A stretch of 64,000 bases of DNA. Source: Kosakonia sp. SMBL-WEM22. Its GTDB lineage: Bacteria > Pseudomonadota > Gammaproteobacteria > Enterobacterales > Enterobacteriaceae. Positions 8,232 through 16,825 of the stretch are shown piece by piece. The position numbers were made by a program, and so were the translations under genes. The stretch's first letter is position 1, and each line of letters starts with the position of its first letter. The stretch lies in the NCBI RefSeq assembly GCF_014490785.1, contig NZ_CP051489.1, forward strand, positions 62,001 through 126,000. The letters run 5' to 3'. The notes under the pieces were generated by a model that was not told the origin of the DNA, did no database searches, and saw nothing but the letters and a program-made list of their open reading frames with translations.

Positions 8232-9881
8232 ATGACAATTACACAGCGGCTTTTTCTGAGCTTTTCAATGCTTGCCATATCCCTTATTTCTGTAGTGTTA
8301 ATCGCGGTTCTTGTCGTGACGGGGTTCCAGTCACGGTTTCAGTATGTTCAAGGCAATGCGATACCTTCAATTATCGATTTAGGCAAACAAATTGATGCTG
8401 GTAATGAGCTGATTATATGGCTCTATCGACATCAAAGTGCCACCAAGTCAGATCGGCAGACTCAACTTGAGAATGAAATCAAGCGTCAGATAAATAACCT
8501 GAAATCCCTTAACCAGTATTACCTTGACAATGATATTTCCAGCGATGAAGACAGGATTTTGACACAGGGTGCATTCGGGACTATCTCCCAGATTGAACAG
8601 AAATTACCCGCTTTCCTGAAAGGATCAGCGGCGCAAAACGACGTTGTTTCATTGTCAGAGCTGCAAGGTAACTCGGGTGTCGGCCAGCAAATTCGCAATT
8701 TGATCCAGGGTTATCAAAAGCAGCTGGCTCTCAACGTCAGTATCGGTGAAGGGCTCAAGAGAGAAAATCAACACATTTACACAATGACGTTCTGGAGTCT
8801 CATTCTGGGCTCTGCTGCTGTAATACTTATCCTCGGTGCTGTGGTGATAAAAACTATCATCAGTATCCGAAGGAGCCTGGAGGCAATGCGTCTTACCATG
8901 GAAAAGACCAGTTCCTCTTTAGATCTCACAATACGGGCAGATTCGACACGCAAGGACGAAATTGGTCTGACGGCATTGTCATTCAATCATCTGGTAGAGC
9001 GTTTCGCTACTTCTCTGTCAGAAGTCAGTCATTCTTCTTATTCAGTAAGCGCGGCTTCCTCACAAATATCTGCCGGTAATGAAGATCTGTCTTCACGCAC
9101 GGAAGAGCAAGCAGCCTCACTGGAGCAAACGGCAGCGAGCATGGCTGAGCTGTCTGAAACGGTACGACAAACGGCAGAAAATACTCAGGTTGCAAGTCAG
9201 CTGGCTAAAAACGCGCGCGCGATTTCGGATAACAGTTCAGTCAGGGTTAAAAATCTGCAGGATACAATGACCGACATTCGGAACAGCTCAGCAAAGATTA
9301 CAGACATTATTGCGCTGATCGAAGGGATAGCTTTTCAGACCAATATTCTCGCCCTTAACGCAGCGGTGGAAGCGGCTCGTGCAGGCGAACAGGGTCGGGG
9401 ATTTGCCGTCGTGGCAGGTGAAGTCCGTAACCTTGCTCAACGTTCCTCATCTTCCGCTAAAGAGATAAAAGAACTAATCGAATCATCTATGAGTTATGTT
9501 GAAGCCGGGGCAAATCAGGCAGAGGATGTAGGTCGCAATATGGTTGATATGAATGACGCAGTTCGCCAGGTTGCCGATTTGATCGATGAAATTTCCATTG
9601 CCGCGCAGGAACAAATGCAGGGCATAGGGCAGGTTCACCAGGCTGTGAACCAGATGGATGATGTGACGCAACAGAATGCGGCTCTTGTTGAAGAGGCCTC
9701 AGCAGCATCACGCTCATTGATGGATCAAGCCGATGGTCTTAAACAGCTGGTTTCGGCGTTTGTGATAGTCAAATCAGAGATAACAAACCATGATAAGGAA
9801 AAAACAAGAAATAAGCCGGTTAGTTTGTTAACTGCCGAAAACGCTAAAGAAGATCAGTCGGAAAACTGGAAACGATTCTGA
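8232..9881 (+). CDS. Transmembrane methyl-accepting chemotaxis protein with NWxxF tail
   Basis: A 549-residue receptor. A membrane segment at about 8-30, a periplasmic helical sensor of about 150 residues, a second segment at about 184-206, a HAMP linker and a cytoplasmic signalling domain whose tip is the canonical ALNAAVEAARAGEQGRGFAVVAGEV (residues 373 onward). The last five residues are NWKRF. Enterobacterial high-abundance receptors end in NWETF or NWESF, the tether for the methyltransferase CheR, so this may be a working or weakened variant. The ligand cannot be told from sequence. A FliA-type promoter precedes the gene and a strong terminator follows it, so it is a single-gene unit that would be expressed with host flagella. 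Confidence 0.92.
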   Translation: MTITQRLFLSFSMLAISLISVVLIAVLVVTGFQSRFQYVQGNAIPSIIDLGKQIDAGNELIIWLYRHQSATKSDRQTQLENEIKRQINNLKSLNQYYLDNDISSDEDRILTQGAFGTISQIEQKLPAFLKGSAAQNDVVSLSELQGNSGVGQQIRNLIQGYQKQLALNVSIGEGLKRENQHIYTMTFWSLILGSAAVILILGAVVIKTIISIRRSLEAMRLTMEKTSSSLDLTIRADSTRKDEIGLTALSFNHLVERFATSLSEVSHSSYSVSAASSQISAGNEDLSSRTEEQAASLEQTAASMAELSETVRQTAENTQVASQLAKNARAISDNSSVRVKNLQDTMTDIRNSSAKITDIIALIEGIAFQTNILALNAAVEAARAGEQGRGFAVVAGEVRNLAQRSSSSAKEIKELIESSMSYVEAGANQAEDVGRNMVDMNDAVRQVADLIDEISIAAQEQMQGIGQVHQAVNQMDDVTQQNAALVEEASAASRSLMDQADGLKQLVSAFVIVKSEITNHDKEKTRNKPVSLLTAENAKEDQSENWKRF

Positions 9882-9885
9882 TACC

Positions 9886-9913
9886 AAACCCGCCCCTTTA
9901 GGGGGCGGGTTTA
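9886..9913 (+). terminator. Terminator of chemoreceptor gene
   Basis: Directly after the stop codon, AAACCCGCCCC faces GGGGCGGGTTT with a short loop, forming a long GC-rich stem that ends in a T run. Confidence 0.85.
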
Positions 9914-10015
9914 ACTGTTTGTTTTGGATTCTTAAAAAAGGTGTTACCTGGCCAGCGATACCATCTCTGCCTTAACGTCTGTTAATGGTCAGAAGCGGAA
10001 CGGCTTATCATACAC

Positions 10016-10525
10016 TCAGCCAGAGAATGAATTCCCTTCTCTTTCTTCAATCCATAGAATTAGCTCCGGGAGCTGTTCTTCTGAGAATACGGCTATACCA
10101 TGCCTGGCAAGTAGTGATGCGGCTACGCCCATACCACTTTTTCGGATATTGTTAAAAGACCCGTCATAGATATTCTGACTACCACATGTTGGGCTTCCGT
10201 CAGTTAACAAAGCAGCGCGACAACCAGATTCCTGGGCCGCACGTAAAGCCAGCCAGGCTGCAAGCTGATAATGTTCAGTAACATCGCGCCCGGAATTCTC
10301 AATTATTCTGGCGCGACCACGCATTACCTCGTTCCCGTCACCAGACATGATTTCAGCTGGTGGGCGAGGTATCGTCAACCCGGCCGCCAGTTCAGGGCAG
10401 TGCACCACTAACCGCTTTTCCTGTTGCCACTGAGAAAGTTTATCTGTCACCTTAGCTTTATCACTTCCGTTGTAACGAACCTTGAAGCCCATCAGGCAAG
10501 CACTTATAAGAATTTTATTTATCAT
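10016..10525 (-). CDS. DUF523 (YbbK-type) family protein
   Basis: 169 residues, the full length of the DUF523 family. Family marks are the N-terminal ISACLMGFKVRYNG, the CPELAAGL and PRPPAEI stretches and the conserved LLTDGSPTCGSQNIYDGSF loop. The conserved cysteines suggest a metal or Fe-S site, but the function is unknown. It is transcribed alone. This is typically a chromosomal gene, so its presence suggests acquired chromosomal cargo. Confidence 0.85.
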   Translation of the reverse strand: MINKILISACLMGFKVRYNGSDKAKVTDKLSQWQQEKRLVVHCPELAAGLTIPRPPAEIMSGDGNEVMRGRARIIENSGRDVTEHYQLAAWLALRAAQESGCRAALLTDGSPTCGSQNIYDGSFNNIRKSGMGVAASLLARHGIAVFSEEQLPELILWIEEREGNSFSG

Positions 10526-10720
10526 CTTTTTTCTGGTTCAAATGATGAAAGATGTAGATTGTACCATTTCTCATATATGATTTATCGAACTTTTAAATTC
10601 ACCCTAAAATCAAATTTGCTTGCAAGGGGTACGCATTAAATGGTGCTCGCTTGAGCCAGAAGCCGGCCTTAGGTCTTGACACGTGTTTGATGTATACCAA
10701 GAGAAAATGAAATTTTTGCT

Positions 10721-11815
10721 CTATATATGCATTGCCATCATGCCATTAAATAGTTTAAGTGCAGTCGCAGATACATCGTAGTCTTCAATATTGGATAATA
10801 TTACAAGAGTAAAGTTTTCATGTTGCGAACGTATAAAATAGCTTTCTCTACCAAAAGTAGAGCCAAGGTGGCAATAGATTTCACCTGAAGCATTTTTATC
10901 CAACTCAATGCCAAAACAGTAAGAGCTATGCTCTTCAACCATAATACCTGCATCAGTAAGTCCAGGAAGCGGAGTAAGCATTTTCCTTATTAATTCATCG
11001 CCCCCTACCAAACCAGAAGAAAAATTTAGCCCCCATTTCATTAAGTCACCAGCAGATGAATGGACAAGGCCTGCCCCCATCACTCCCCATGGGCTGAAGA
11101 CAGGAGAAAATACGTTATTTTCATTTTTATGATAACCACTCACTGCTACTTCCATCCTGGCTAACCCATCAGAAACAAAAGAGTTATGCATCCCTAAAGG
11201 ATAGAATATCTCTTTTTTCACAAAATCAGCAAAGCTTGTTCCGGAAACATTTTCAACCACCTGAGCAAGAAGTATATATCCAGTGTTACTATATTCATGC
11301 TTCGTGCCCGGAGTAAAGTGAAGGTGCCTCTCTTCGAAAATTCCAGCAATAATTCCTTCTGATTTAAATTCAGAAAAATAATCTATCCCTTTTTTCTTGG
11401 CTATATCAAACAGGCATGGAAGTCCTGATGTGTGATAAATGAGATTCTCAAGACTTATATCACCTTCAATTACAGCAGCTTCAGGGATGTATTGAGAAAG
11501 CAGATCGTTTGATTTTAGCGCCCCCCTTTGTTCAAGAAGAAGAATACTGAATGCTGTAAATTGTTTTGATACAGATGCAATATCAAATATACTATTTCGA
11601 TCTATTGGTGAGTTAGTCAGTGTATCTTCAACGCCCTCGCTGAACTGAAAAGACCTTCCATCATCATATTGCATAAGGGCGATGACCCCGGGTGTATTGA
11701 TTAATGATTTTGTCATAGAGATAAACTGAATCCGCTTTATTAGTAAACAAATGATTGTAGCAGATAATAGCATGTTACTGGAGTAACTGCTTCTTTCCCT
11801 GGCTGCTATGGTCAT
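10721..11815 (-). CDS. Serine hydrolase of the beta-lactamase/AmpC-like (PF00144) family
   Basis: 364 residues with the catalytic pattern of class C-like penicillin-recognising hydrolases: S-x-x-K as SVSK (about residue 80), Y-x-N as YSNTGY (about 175) and an HLGS third motif near the C-terminus. It could be an esterase, D-aminopeptidase or peptidase; the family is diverse and this is not close to known resistance beta-lactamases. The N-terminus has a short hydrophobic stretch (MLLSATIICLLI) that may anchor it. An alternative start is the methionine about 34 codons in, at TKSLINTPGVIAL, but no good ribosome site supports it. Low GC compared with the transfer region suggests separate acquisition. 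Confidence 0.8.
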   Translation of the reverse strand: MTIAARERSSYSSNMLLSATIICLLIKRIQFISMTKSLINTPGVIALMQYDDGRSFQFSEGVEDTLTNSPIDRNSIFDIASVSKQFTAFSILLLEQRGALKSNDLLSQYIPEAAVIEGDISLENLIYHTSGLPCLFDIAKKKGIDYFSEFKSEGIIAGIFEERHLHFTPGTKHEYSNTGYILLAQVVENVSGTSFADFVKKEIFYPLGMHNSFVSDGLARMEVAVSGYHKNENNVFSPVFSPWGVMGAGLVHSSAGDLMKWGLNFSSGLVGGDELIRKMLTPLPGLTDAGIMVEEHSSYCFGIELDKNASGEIYCHLGSTFGRESYFIRSQHENFTLVILSNIEDYDVSATALKLFNGMMAMHI

Positions 11816-12198
11816 TCTTTACAGGATAATGTCCGCTTAAACCGTGCATGTTTAATCATTATTGTGCATAATATCTCTGTTAATGTCCGCTTCTTGCACG
11901 AAGCGGTCATACATCCTCATTATCCCAAACTGTACATTGCCTCCAGCTACTCGTTGCTAATCAGAAAACCTATACAGATAACGAATGGGTTGCAGAGTAT
12001 TAAATACCACCTCGTGCAAGCTGCGCAAGATCGACATCATTGTTCACCACACGCATACCTTCGAATATTGTATTAGGTTGAAGGTGGAAACAGATTTGAT
12101 AGATTGATGAAGCAGACGCGAGTCGCTTAATTTATTAAGCGTGCTGTTTTAAAAGTAAGTCAGGAGGCTAATTTATTGTTGCCTCCAATAACATTGAT
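11816..12198. other. Intergenic region with palindromic element
   Basis: About 380 AT-rich bases without a supported gene. It holds the hairpin repeat listed at 11885-11908. Nothing else is seen. Confidence 0.4.
11885..11908. repeat. Palindromic repeat, TCCGCTTC...GAAGCGG type, copy 1
   Basis: Arms GTCCGCTTC and GAAGCGG(T)C around a six-base centre TTGCAC. Related hairpins occur at 14138, 17999 and 20564, and a half copy at 12750, all in gaps between genes. Confidence 0.6.
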
Positions 12199-12426
12199 TT
12201 ATTTAAAAACATATCTCACCAAAAACAAACAGATTCCTCCGGTGAAAGCCAGAAAAGAAAAAATAAAATGCATAGCAATAACAAATTTAAAATGACGATC
12301 GTTCTGATTGAATATTCTCTTTTTCCTGTTTATGTACATAGTTACAGTTCCTGTCCTGAAGCCCTTCATGGCAACATAAAACTCAAACATGCTACCACTA
12401 AAGAATCCCCACAACTGCCAATCCAT
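12199..12426 (-). CDS. Small hypothetical membrane protein
   Basis: 75 residues with a hydrophobic C-terminal segment (FVIAMHFIFSFLAFTGGICLFLVRYVF) and a basic middle (NRKKRIF) that would place the loop inside. A second, weaker hydrophobic stretch lies at the N-terminus. I do not recognise the family. It stands alone in an AT-rich stretch. Confidence 0.45.
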   Translation of the reverse strand: MDWQLWGFFSGSMFEFYVAMKGFRTGTVTMYINRKKRIFNQNDRHFKFVIAMHFIFSFLAFTGGICLFLVRYVFK

Positions 12427-12613
12427 ACATCCACCATTACTGTTATTAACTATTATATTTATCCAGTCTTTTTATATCATAGCGAAATAAATAAATTAAG
12501 AATTAAATCACAGAAGAAACGACCCCAAGTCTCTTCTCAGTTACCATAGTCACATGCAGAGCATGTTAAGCGTAAGCTTGTTATTGATCCTGTAGTAGTA
12601 TGCTGGGTGCTGT

Positions 12614-12640
12614 CAGTCACTCAGTCACTCAGTCACTCAG
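12614..12640. repeat. Short tandem repeat (CAGTCACT)3
   Basis: Three full copies of CAGTCACT plus CAG in a row. There is no spacer structure, so it is not CRISPR. Such octamer arrays change copy number by slippage. Confidence 0.8.
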
Positions 12641-12860
12641 GGGAGTTTTGAGTTGCGCAACTGGCTGGTGAGCATCTTAATCGTATGGCGCATTATTACG
12701 TGAGTGCATGGCCTGCCCCCACAGATTTTTACATTCCAATATTAGTAACGTCCGCTTTGAGCGAGCATTTGTGTTTTTTGACAGAAAATTTAAGGCTTCA
12801 CTAACGAAGTCAGTTACAAATCAATGGGTAACGGACTATCATTGCTTGCATGTCAGTTTT
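12641..12860. other. Intergenic region
   Basis: No gene supported. It contains the CCTGCCCCCACAG repeat listed at 12712. The wider gap from 12427 to 12860 shows nothing else. Confidence 0.4.
12712..12770 (+). repeat. Dispersed repeat CCTGCCCCCACAG..., copy 1
   Basis: About 40 bases (CCTGCCCCCACAGATTT, then TACATTCCAATATTAG) are shared almost exactly with 17961-18000 and run in both places into a TCCGCT palindrome or half palindrome. The opening CCTGCCCCC resembles the terminal sequence of IS3-family elements, so it could be a lone IS end; this is inference. Confidence 0.6.
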
Positions 12861-13189
12861 TTATTCATCCACTCTTATTTTGAGTTCAATGCACAACTCT
12901 TTCAGGATATTAGTGACATGGTTTAAAAAAAGGACTGCCTGAGATGGAGGTTCATATTCGAAAAAAATTTCGATGACCTTTTTTGTCGTATGAACGGCAG
13001 GTGGAAAACTTTGATAGATTTCTTCCGATTCGATAAATCGCAGATATGTGTTTATTTTTTCCTGAAGCATATACAGGTGCTCATCAAATGCCCCCCAGTC
13101 CAGATGATCAGAAATCCCAAGGGTCACTTCATAAGGAGCTTCTATCGGTATACCAATACTGTCAATTGTTTTAAGGTTTCTACTGACAT
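12861..13189 (-). pseudogene. DUF6572-like protein, frameshifted near the N-terminus
   Basis: The open part (88 codons from 13127) reads ISDHLDWGAFDEHLYMLQEK and continues like proteins I recall as DUF6572, usually near immunity-type or uncharacterised genes. Family members normally begin MS(V/I)..., TIDxIGI before the ISDHLDW core. Here an ATG at 13189 with a good ribosome site (AGGCAGGTAAGTT) opens MSVETLK, and the next frame carries TIDSIGIPIEAPYEVTL directly into the core. Adding one A to the four-A run at 13169-13172 would join them. The gene is therefore either broken by a one-base loss or the sequence has an error. The domain name is moderate; the frame evidence is direct. Confidence 0.6.
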
Positions 13190-13518
13190 AACTTACCTGC
13201 CTTTATTACCTTCATGGGGTTTGCTTTCGTTGGACTGGCAACGCTAATGCTGGATTCACGTTACTATCTCTTAGGGGCATTAAGTGGCTTTCAATCATTA
13301 ATAAAACTAATAGCGGCTCATTTGAGCTGATTAGTTTTTGGCTTTCCGCTTGAATACGTAAGAGGCAAGCTGACTGGACTAAATTTCGCGTGCGCGCGGA
13401 TAGCAAATATTAGCAGTTTAAGATTTATGTCTTCTCCTTGCCCTCCAGTAAGTAGGACTATAGTCCGACCGCGCTAACCGGGCTGCAAGGTTATTCAGGT
13501 GATTTTGTGACAAAATAG
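13190..13518. other. Intergenic region, nothing recognised
   Basis: About 330 bases with only short frames on either strand that lack ribosome sites or motifs. No hairpin or promoter stands out. Confidence 0.4.
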
Positions 13519-13965
13519 TCAGTCGTGACAGCTGAAGTGGACGAGGTATCTGCCATACTGTGCTTCAATGACAAACTCTTCGTGCAGGGAGCCATACCAC
13601 ACTGGCGGGCTGGTGATGAGATTAAAGAACAGTGCATTACCTGTCATTTCATTGAGGTCATCTGTAAAATTGGCGAGGAGATTCTGCTTGAGTGAGAAAG
13701 GCAGAAGTTGCATATCTTCATGCTCAAAGAACCATAAAGCCACTGTCTTCATAAATGTTTTTTGAGAGCATGCTTTAAGATGCGGGTGCCAGTATGCAGC
13801 CGGAAACTTATCAGTGATGGACGAGTGATACATCGCCAAAGACGTCAGCATGCTGTCACTTTCCTCAAGTCTAATCACAAAATAGTCAGACACGCGGTTT
13901 GCCGCATCATTCATACAGCCTACAGCCCGCATAAATCCTGAAAGTCGTTCCGCATATTTGTCCAT
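13519..13965 (-). CDS. Hypothetical protein
   Basis: 148 residues, acidic and aromatic-rich, with no signal peptide or membrane segment. I do not recognise it. Composition and even hydrophobic spacing (RVSDYFVIRLEESDSMLTSL, TVALWFFEHEDMQLLPFSLK) look like a folded soluble protein. Its size and its neighbourhood of a DUF6572-like gene and a toxin fragment would suit an immunity-type protein, but this is speculation. Confidence 0.5.
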   Translation of the reverse strand: MDKYAERLSGFMRAVGCMNDAANRVSDYFVIRLEESDSMLTSLAMYHSSITDKFPAAYWHPHLKACSQKTFMKTVALWFFEHEDMQLLPFSLKQNLLANFTDDLNEMTGNALFFNLITSPPVWYGSLHEEFVIEAQYGRYLVHFSCHD

Positions 13966-14137
13966 TTTGCCTCTCTAAGCGCGTTGCCCTATCCGAACTG
14001 GTGAATATAATTACATATTAAGAGTAACTTTTCTGGACATCACAACACTTCCCTTAGTGCATATTTTAAGGAGCATTAGGGGATATTAGAACCTTGAACC
14101 GCCCCTCAATTGACCAAGACAAATTGTCTGTAACAAC

Positions 14138-14161
14138 TTCCGCTTCTGGCACAAAGCGGAC
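14138..14161. repeat. Palindromic repeat, copy 2
   Basis: TTCCGCTTC..., centre TGGCAC, then AAAGCGGA(C), the same plan as the hairpin at 11885. Confidence 0.6.
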
Positions 14162-14185
14162 GACCCTTGATATTCTTCTGCAGCA

Positions 14186-14415
14186 TACCCAGTCTTACAG
14201 CGCCAGACCCCGAACTCGGTCAAATTCCCGCGAATTGTTCGTCACCAGAATGGCGCTCACCACAACCGCATGTGCGGCAATCGCCGTGTCGTTCATGCCG
14301 ATTGGCATACCAGCCAGCCGAAGTGCCGCTTTGCCGTGGTCACATCGACCGCTACGCAATCCAGGCCAGGATGGCACCGAGGCAGGCGCAGAACGCGTCA
14401 CGCAGCTAAGCGTGG
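14186..14415 (-). pseudogene. vapC: Fragment of a VapC-type PIN-domain toxin
   Basis: The C-terminal third of a VapC ribonuclease is visible: RLAGMPIGMNDTAIAAHA followed by ILVTNNSREFDRVRGLAL. The stop codon TAA at 14197-14195 falls exactly where VapC proteins continue with E-D-W, and the codons after it read DWV, so a GAA or GAG has become TAA. Upstream the frame breaks, and no N-terminal PIN aspartates and no antitoxin gene are seen. It is a remnant of a toxin-antitoxin unit, with no expected activity. GC content is higher than in the flanking genes. Confidence 0.75.
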
Positions 14416-14495
14416 CGCGACGGAGCCATCATGCCGGTTGAGCCGAAGTGCATTTCGGAACAGGTGATGGCCGGGAAAACGTTATGCTGATTACA

Positions 14496-16667
14496 TCAGA
14501 ATGTGTAGTTCACGCTTACCGAGACGCTACGCGGTTCGCCATAAACGGCAGAGTCATCGAGGTAGGAGTAGTATTCGCGATCAAACAGGTTGCGGACATT
14601 TGCCTGCACCGCCAGCTGTTTTGTCAGCTGATACTGCGCGAACAAATCGACGAGCGGATAGCTGCCCTGGTAAAGGCGCTGCGTCTCGCCGTCCGGACCA
14701 GTAACATCTTTGTACACCCGATTCTGCCAGTTCACGCCGCCTCCTACGGTCAGATCCGGAAGCTCCGGGACGCGGTAGCGGCTGAACAGCTTCAGCTGTG
14801 TCTGCGGCGCGAAGCTGTTGAAGCGGCCATCTGAATCACGGACAACGTAGCGGGTCGCGCTGAAGGTAAGCTGCAGGTTGTCGCTAACGGCACCGTTCAC
14901 CTCAAACTCCGCCCCTTTGCTTACTGCGCCTTTGGTTGCGCGATAAGCCTGTTCGGTGGATCCATTAACGAATTCCCCGCTGATGGCTTCTCCCGCATTC
15001 TCCTGTTCGATGCGGAATACGGCAACGTTGGTGGTCAGCCTACTGTCCATCCAGTCTGCCTTCAGGCCGGTTTCATAGTTTTTACCGGTGGCGGGTGAGA
15101 GCCATGCACCCTCTTTTGTGCGTTTGGTTTGCGGGGCAAAAATTGAGGTATAGCTGGCGTAAGCGGAAAGGCTGTCGTTTATGTCATACACCAGTCCGCC
15201 GTAAGGCGTGGTGTTATATTTACGCATATCGCCGCTGCTGCCGTCTGAGCTGTACTGGGTATAACGTGCGCCAACGAGCAGTGACAACGGATCCGCCAGC
15301 GACAGGCGTGCCGCCATATACGCCGATTTTTGCCGCACGATATCATCCGCATTTTGATACCAGTCGCCCCATTCCGGCTCGGCCACGCTCCCGTTCCAGC
15401 TATTGTTGAAGATTCCAATGCGATCGCTGTCCATCGGCCCGTCTTTACTGAAGGTGGCATTATGCTGACGGCTATAGCTGGCCCCGGCCATCAGCTGATG
15501 TTGACGCCCGAGCAGTTCGAAAGGCCCGCTGGCATAGGTGTCAAAGGAGTCCAGGGTGCGCTTGCCGCGATCCTTACTTCCCCAGCCTGAAGCACCTTCG
15601 CCGGTGGTAACCTCCGGATTGCCCATCACGTAAAGCAGGGTGTCGCTGAACGTTTGCTCGCCGTGGGTTCCATTAAAACGAACCGACCAGCCGTTATCCC
15701 AGCTTTGGGTGAGGTTAGCGAAAACTTTACGCGATTCAACGGCGTATCCCGTCCAGTCCGCCGAGGTATTGACGTTGCGATCGTAACGGGTGCGGCTGCC
15801 GTTACTGTACAGGCTGGGTAATCCGCCCCAGGTCGGATTGGCGGTGTTTGTTTGCTGATAATCCCAGCCCAGTGAGGCCGTAGTGTGTTCCGTTACATCG
15901 CCTTCAATTACGCCATAGAGAAATTTCTTGCGCTTGCCATATCTGTCGAGCCAGCTGTCCTGGTCCTGATAACCTGCCACTACGCGCCCGCGCAGGGTAC
16001 CGTCGGAATTGAGCGGCGCGGAGATGTCGCCCACATAGCGCTGTTTGCTCCAGCTTCCGTAGCTTGTGCTGACTTTGCCCCTGAAGGTTTTACTGTCGGC
16101 ACGTTTACGCACCATGTTCACCGTTGCTCCCGGATCGCCAGCGCCGGTCATCAGGCCGTTTGCGCCGCGCACAATCTCTACACGATCGTAAATGGCGGTA
16201 TCTTCCTGCGCGTCGCCAAAGTTCCACGCGTCGCCCATTGATGTGGGGATCTCATCGTAGGCGAAATTGGTGATTTCAAAGCCGCGGGAAAAGTAGCTGG
16301 AACGTTCGCTATCAATCTGCTGCGACGAAACGCCGGTGGTGTTGGTTAATACCTGATCGATTGTTTGCAGGTCTTGATCCTGAATGCGCTGGCGAGTGAT
16401 GACGCTTAAGGACTGGGGGACGTCACGCGGTATCAGCAGCATTTTGGTGCCTGAACGAGTGGTTTTTACCGCATAATCCTGCTGCGAATCGGCGCTCCCG
16501 TTCCCGTCGCCGTAGACAATCATCTCTTGTTCTTTCGTATCCTCATCCGCCATTGCCGGGTGCATGACGGCGGACATCGCCAGTGCAAGCAGTGAAAGTG
16601 AGAAGGGAGTATGAATTAACCCTGATGGCGCTTTCGCGCGATTAATCCTGCTGTTAAGAATCATCAT
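14496..16667 (-). CDS. TonB-dependent siderophore receptor, FhuE-like
   Basis: 723 residues, the length of ferric-siderophore receptors. A signal peptide ends near residue 40 (HPAMA). A plug domain follows (SGTKMLLIPRDVPQSLSVIT, LTNTTGVSSQ, DRVEIVRGANGLMTGAGDPG, VNMVRKR), then a 22-strand barrel ending in the outer-membrane signature VSVSVNYTF with a terminal Phe. The overall match is to FhuE, the coprogen and rhodotorulic acid receptor (for example SWLDRY, PTWGGLP, GRQHQLMAGASYS, TVGGGVNWQNRVY). It imports a hydroxamate-type ferric siderophore using TonB energy; the exact ligand is not proven. It is divergent from a YncE-like gene with a Fur box between. Confidence 0.88.
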   Translation of the reverse strand: MMILNSRINRAKAPSGLIHTPFSLSLLALAMSAVMHPAMADEDTKEQEMIVYGDGNGSADSQQDYAVKTTRSGTKMLLIPRDVPQSLSVITRQRIQDQDLQTIDQVLTNTTGVSSQQIDSERSSYFSRGFEITNFAYDEIPTSMGDAWNFGDAQEDTAIYDRVEIVRGANGLMTGAGDPGATVNMVRKRADSKTFRGKVSTSYGSWSKQRYVGDISAPLNSDGTLRGRVVAGYQDQDSWLDRYGKRKKFLYGVIEGDVTEHTTASLGWDYQQTNTANPTWGGLPSLYSNGSRTRYDRNVNTSADWTGYAVESRKVFANLTQSWDNGWSVRFNGTHGEQTFSDTLLYVMGNPEVTTGEGASGWGSKDRGKRTLDSFDTYASGPFELLGRQHQLMAGASYSRQHNATFSKDGPMDSDRIGIFNNSWNGSVAEPEWGDWYQNADDIVRQKSAYMAARLSLADPLSLLVGARYTQYSSDGSSGDMRKYNTTPYGGLVYDINDSLSAYASYTSIFAPQTKRTKEGAWLSPATGKNYETGLKADWMDSRLTTNVAVFRIEQENAGEAISGEFVNGSTEQAYRATKGAVSKGAEFEVNGAVSDNLQLTFSATRYVVRDSDGRFNSFAPQTQLKLFSRYRVPELPDLTVGGGVNWQNRVYKDVTGPDGETQRLYQGSYPLVDLFAQYQLTKQLAVQANVRNLFDREYYSYLDDSAVYGEPRSVSVSVNYTF

Positions 16668-16718
16668 GTTACCTGTCAGTTATTGTCGTTTTTGCAAATC
16701 ATTTATATAAATAAGAAT

Positions 16719-16737
16719 GTAAATGATAATTATTTAC
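16719..16737. promoter_or_regulatory. Fur box between receptor and YncE-like genes
   Basis: GTAAATGATAATTATTTAC is a near-perfect 19-base palindrome matching the Fur consensus pattern GATAATGATAATCATTATC over its core. It lies in the divergent promoter region and should repress both genes when iron is plentiful. Confidence 0.75.
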
Positions 16738-16825
16738 TTTATTATGCATGGGTTATTTTGTAAGTTAAATGTAAATAAATGCATATTTATAAAAACGCCA
16801 CGTTTCCAGTATGACGGGACAATAA

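Noticed and set aside
10721..11815. Serine hydrolase as an antibiotic-resistance beta-lactamase
   Set aside because: It has SxxK and YxN motifs shared by the broad PF00144 family but no close likeness to AmpC or other resistance enzymes, and no cleavable signal peptide is evident.
12614..12640. Tandem CAGTCACT units as a CRISPR array
   Set aside because: The units are adjacent octamers without spacers, and no cas gene is nearby.
13212..13406. Minus-strand frame of 64 codons
   Set aside because: No ribosome site and no likeness to known proteins; probably chance.
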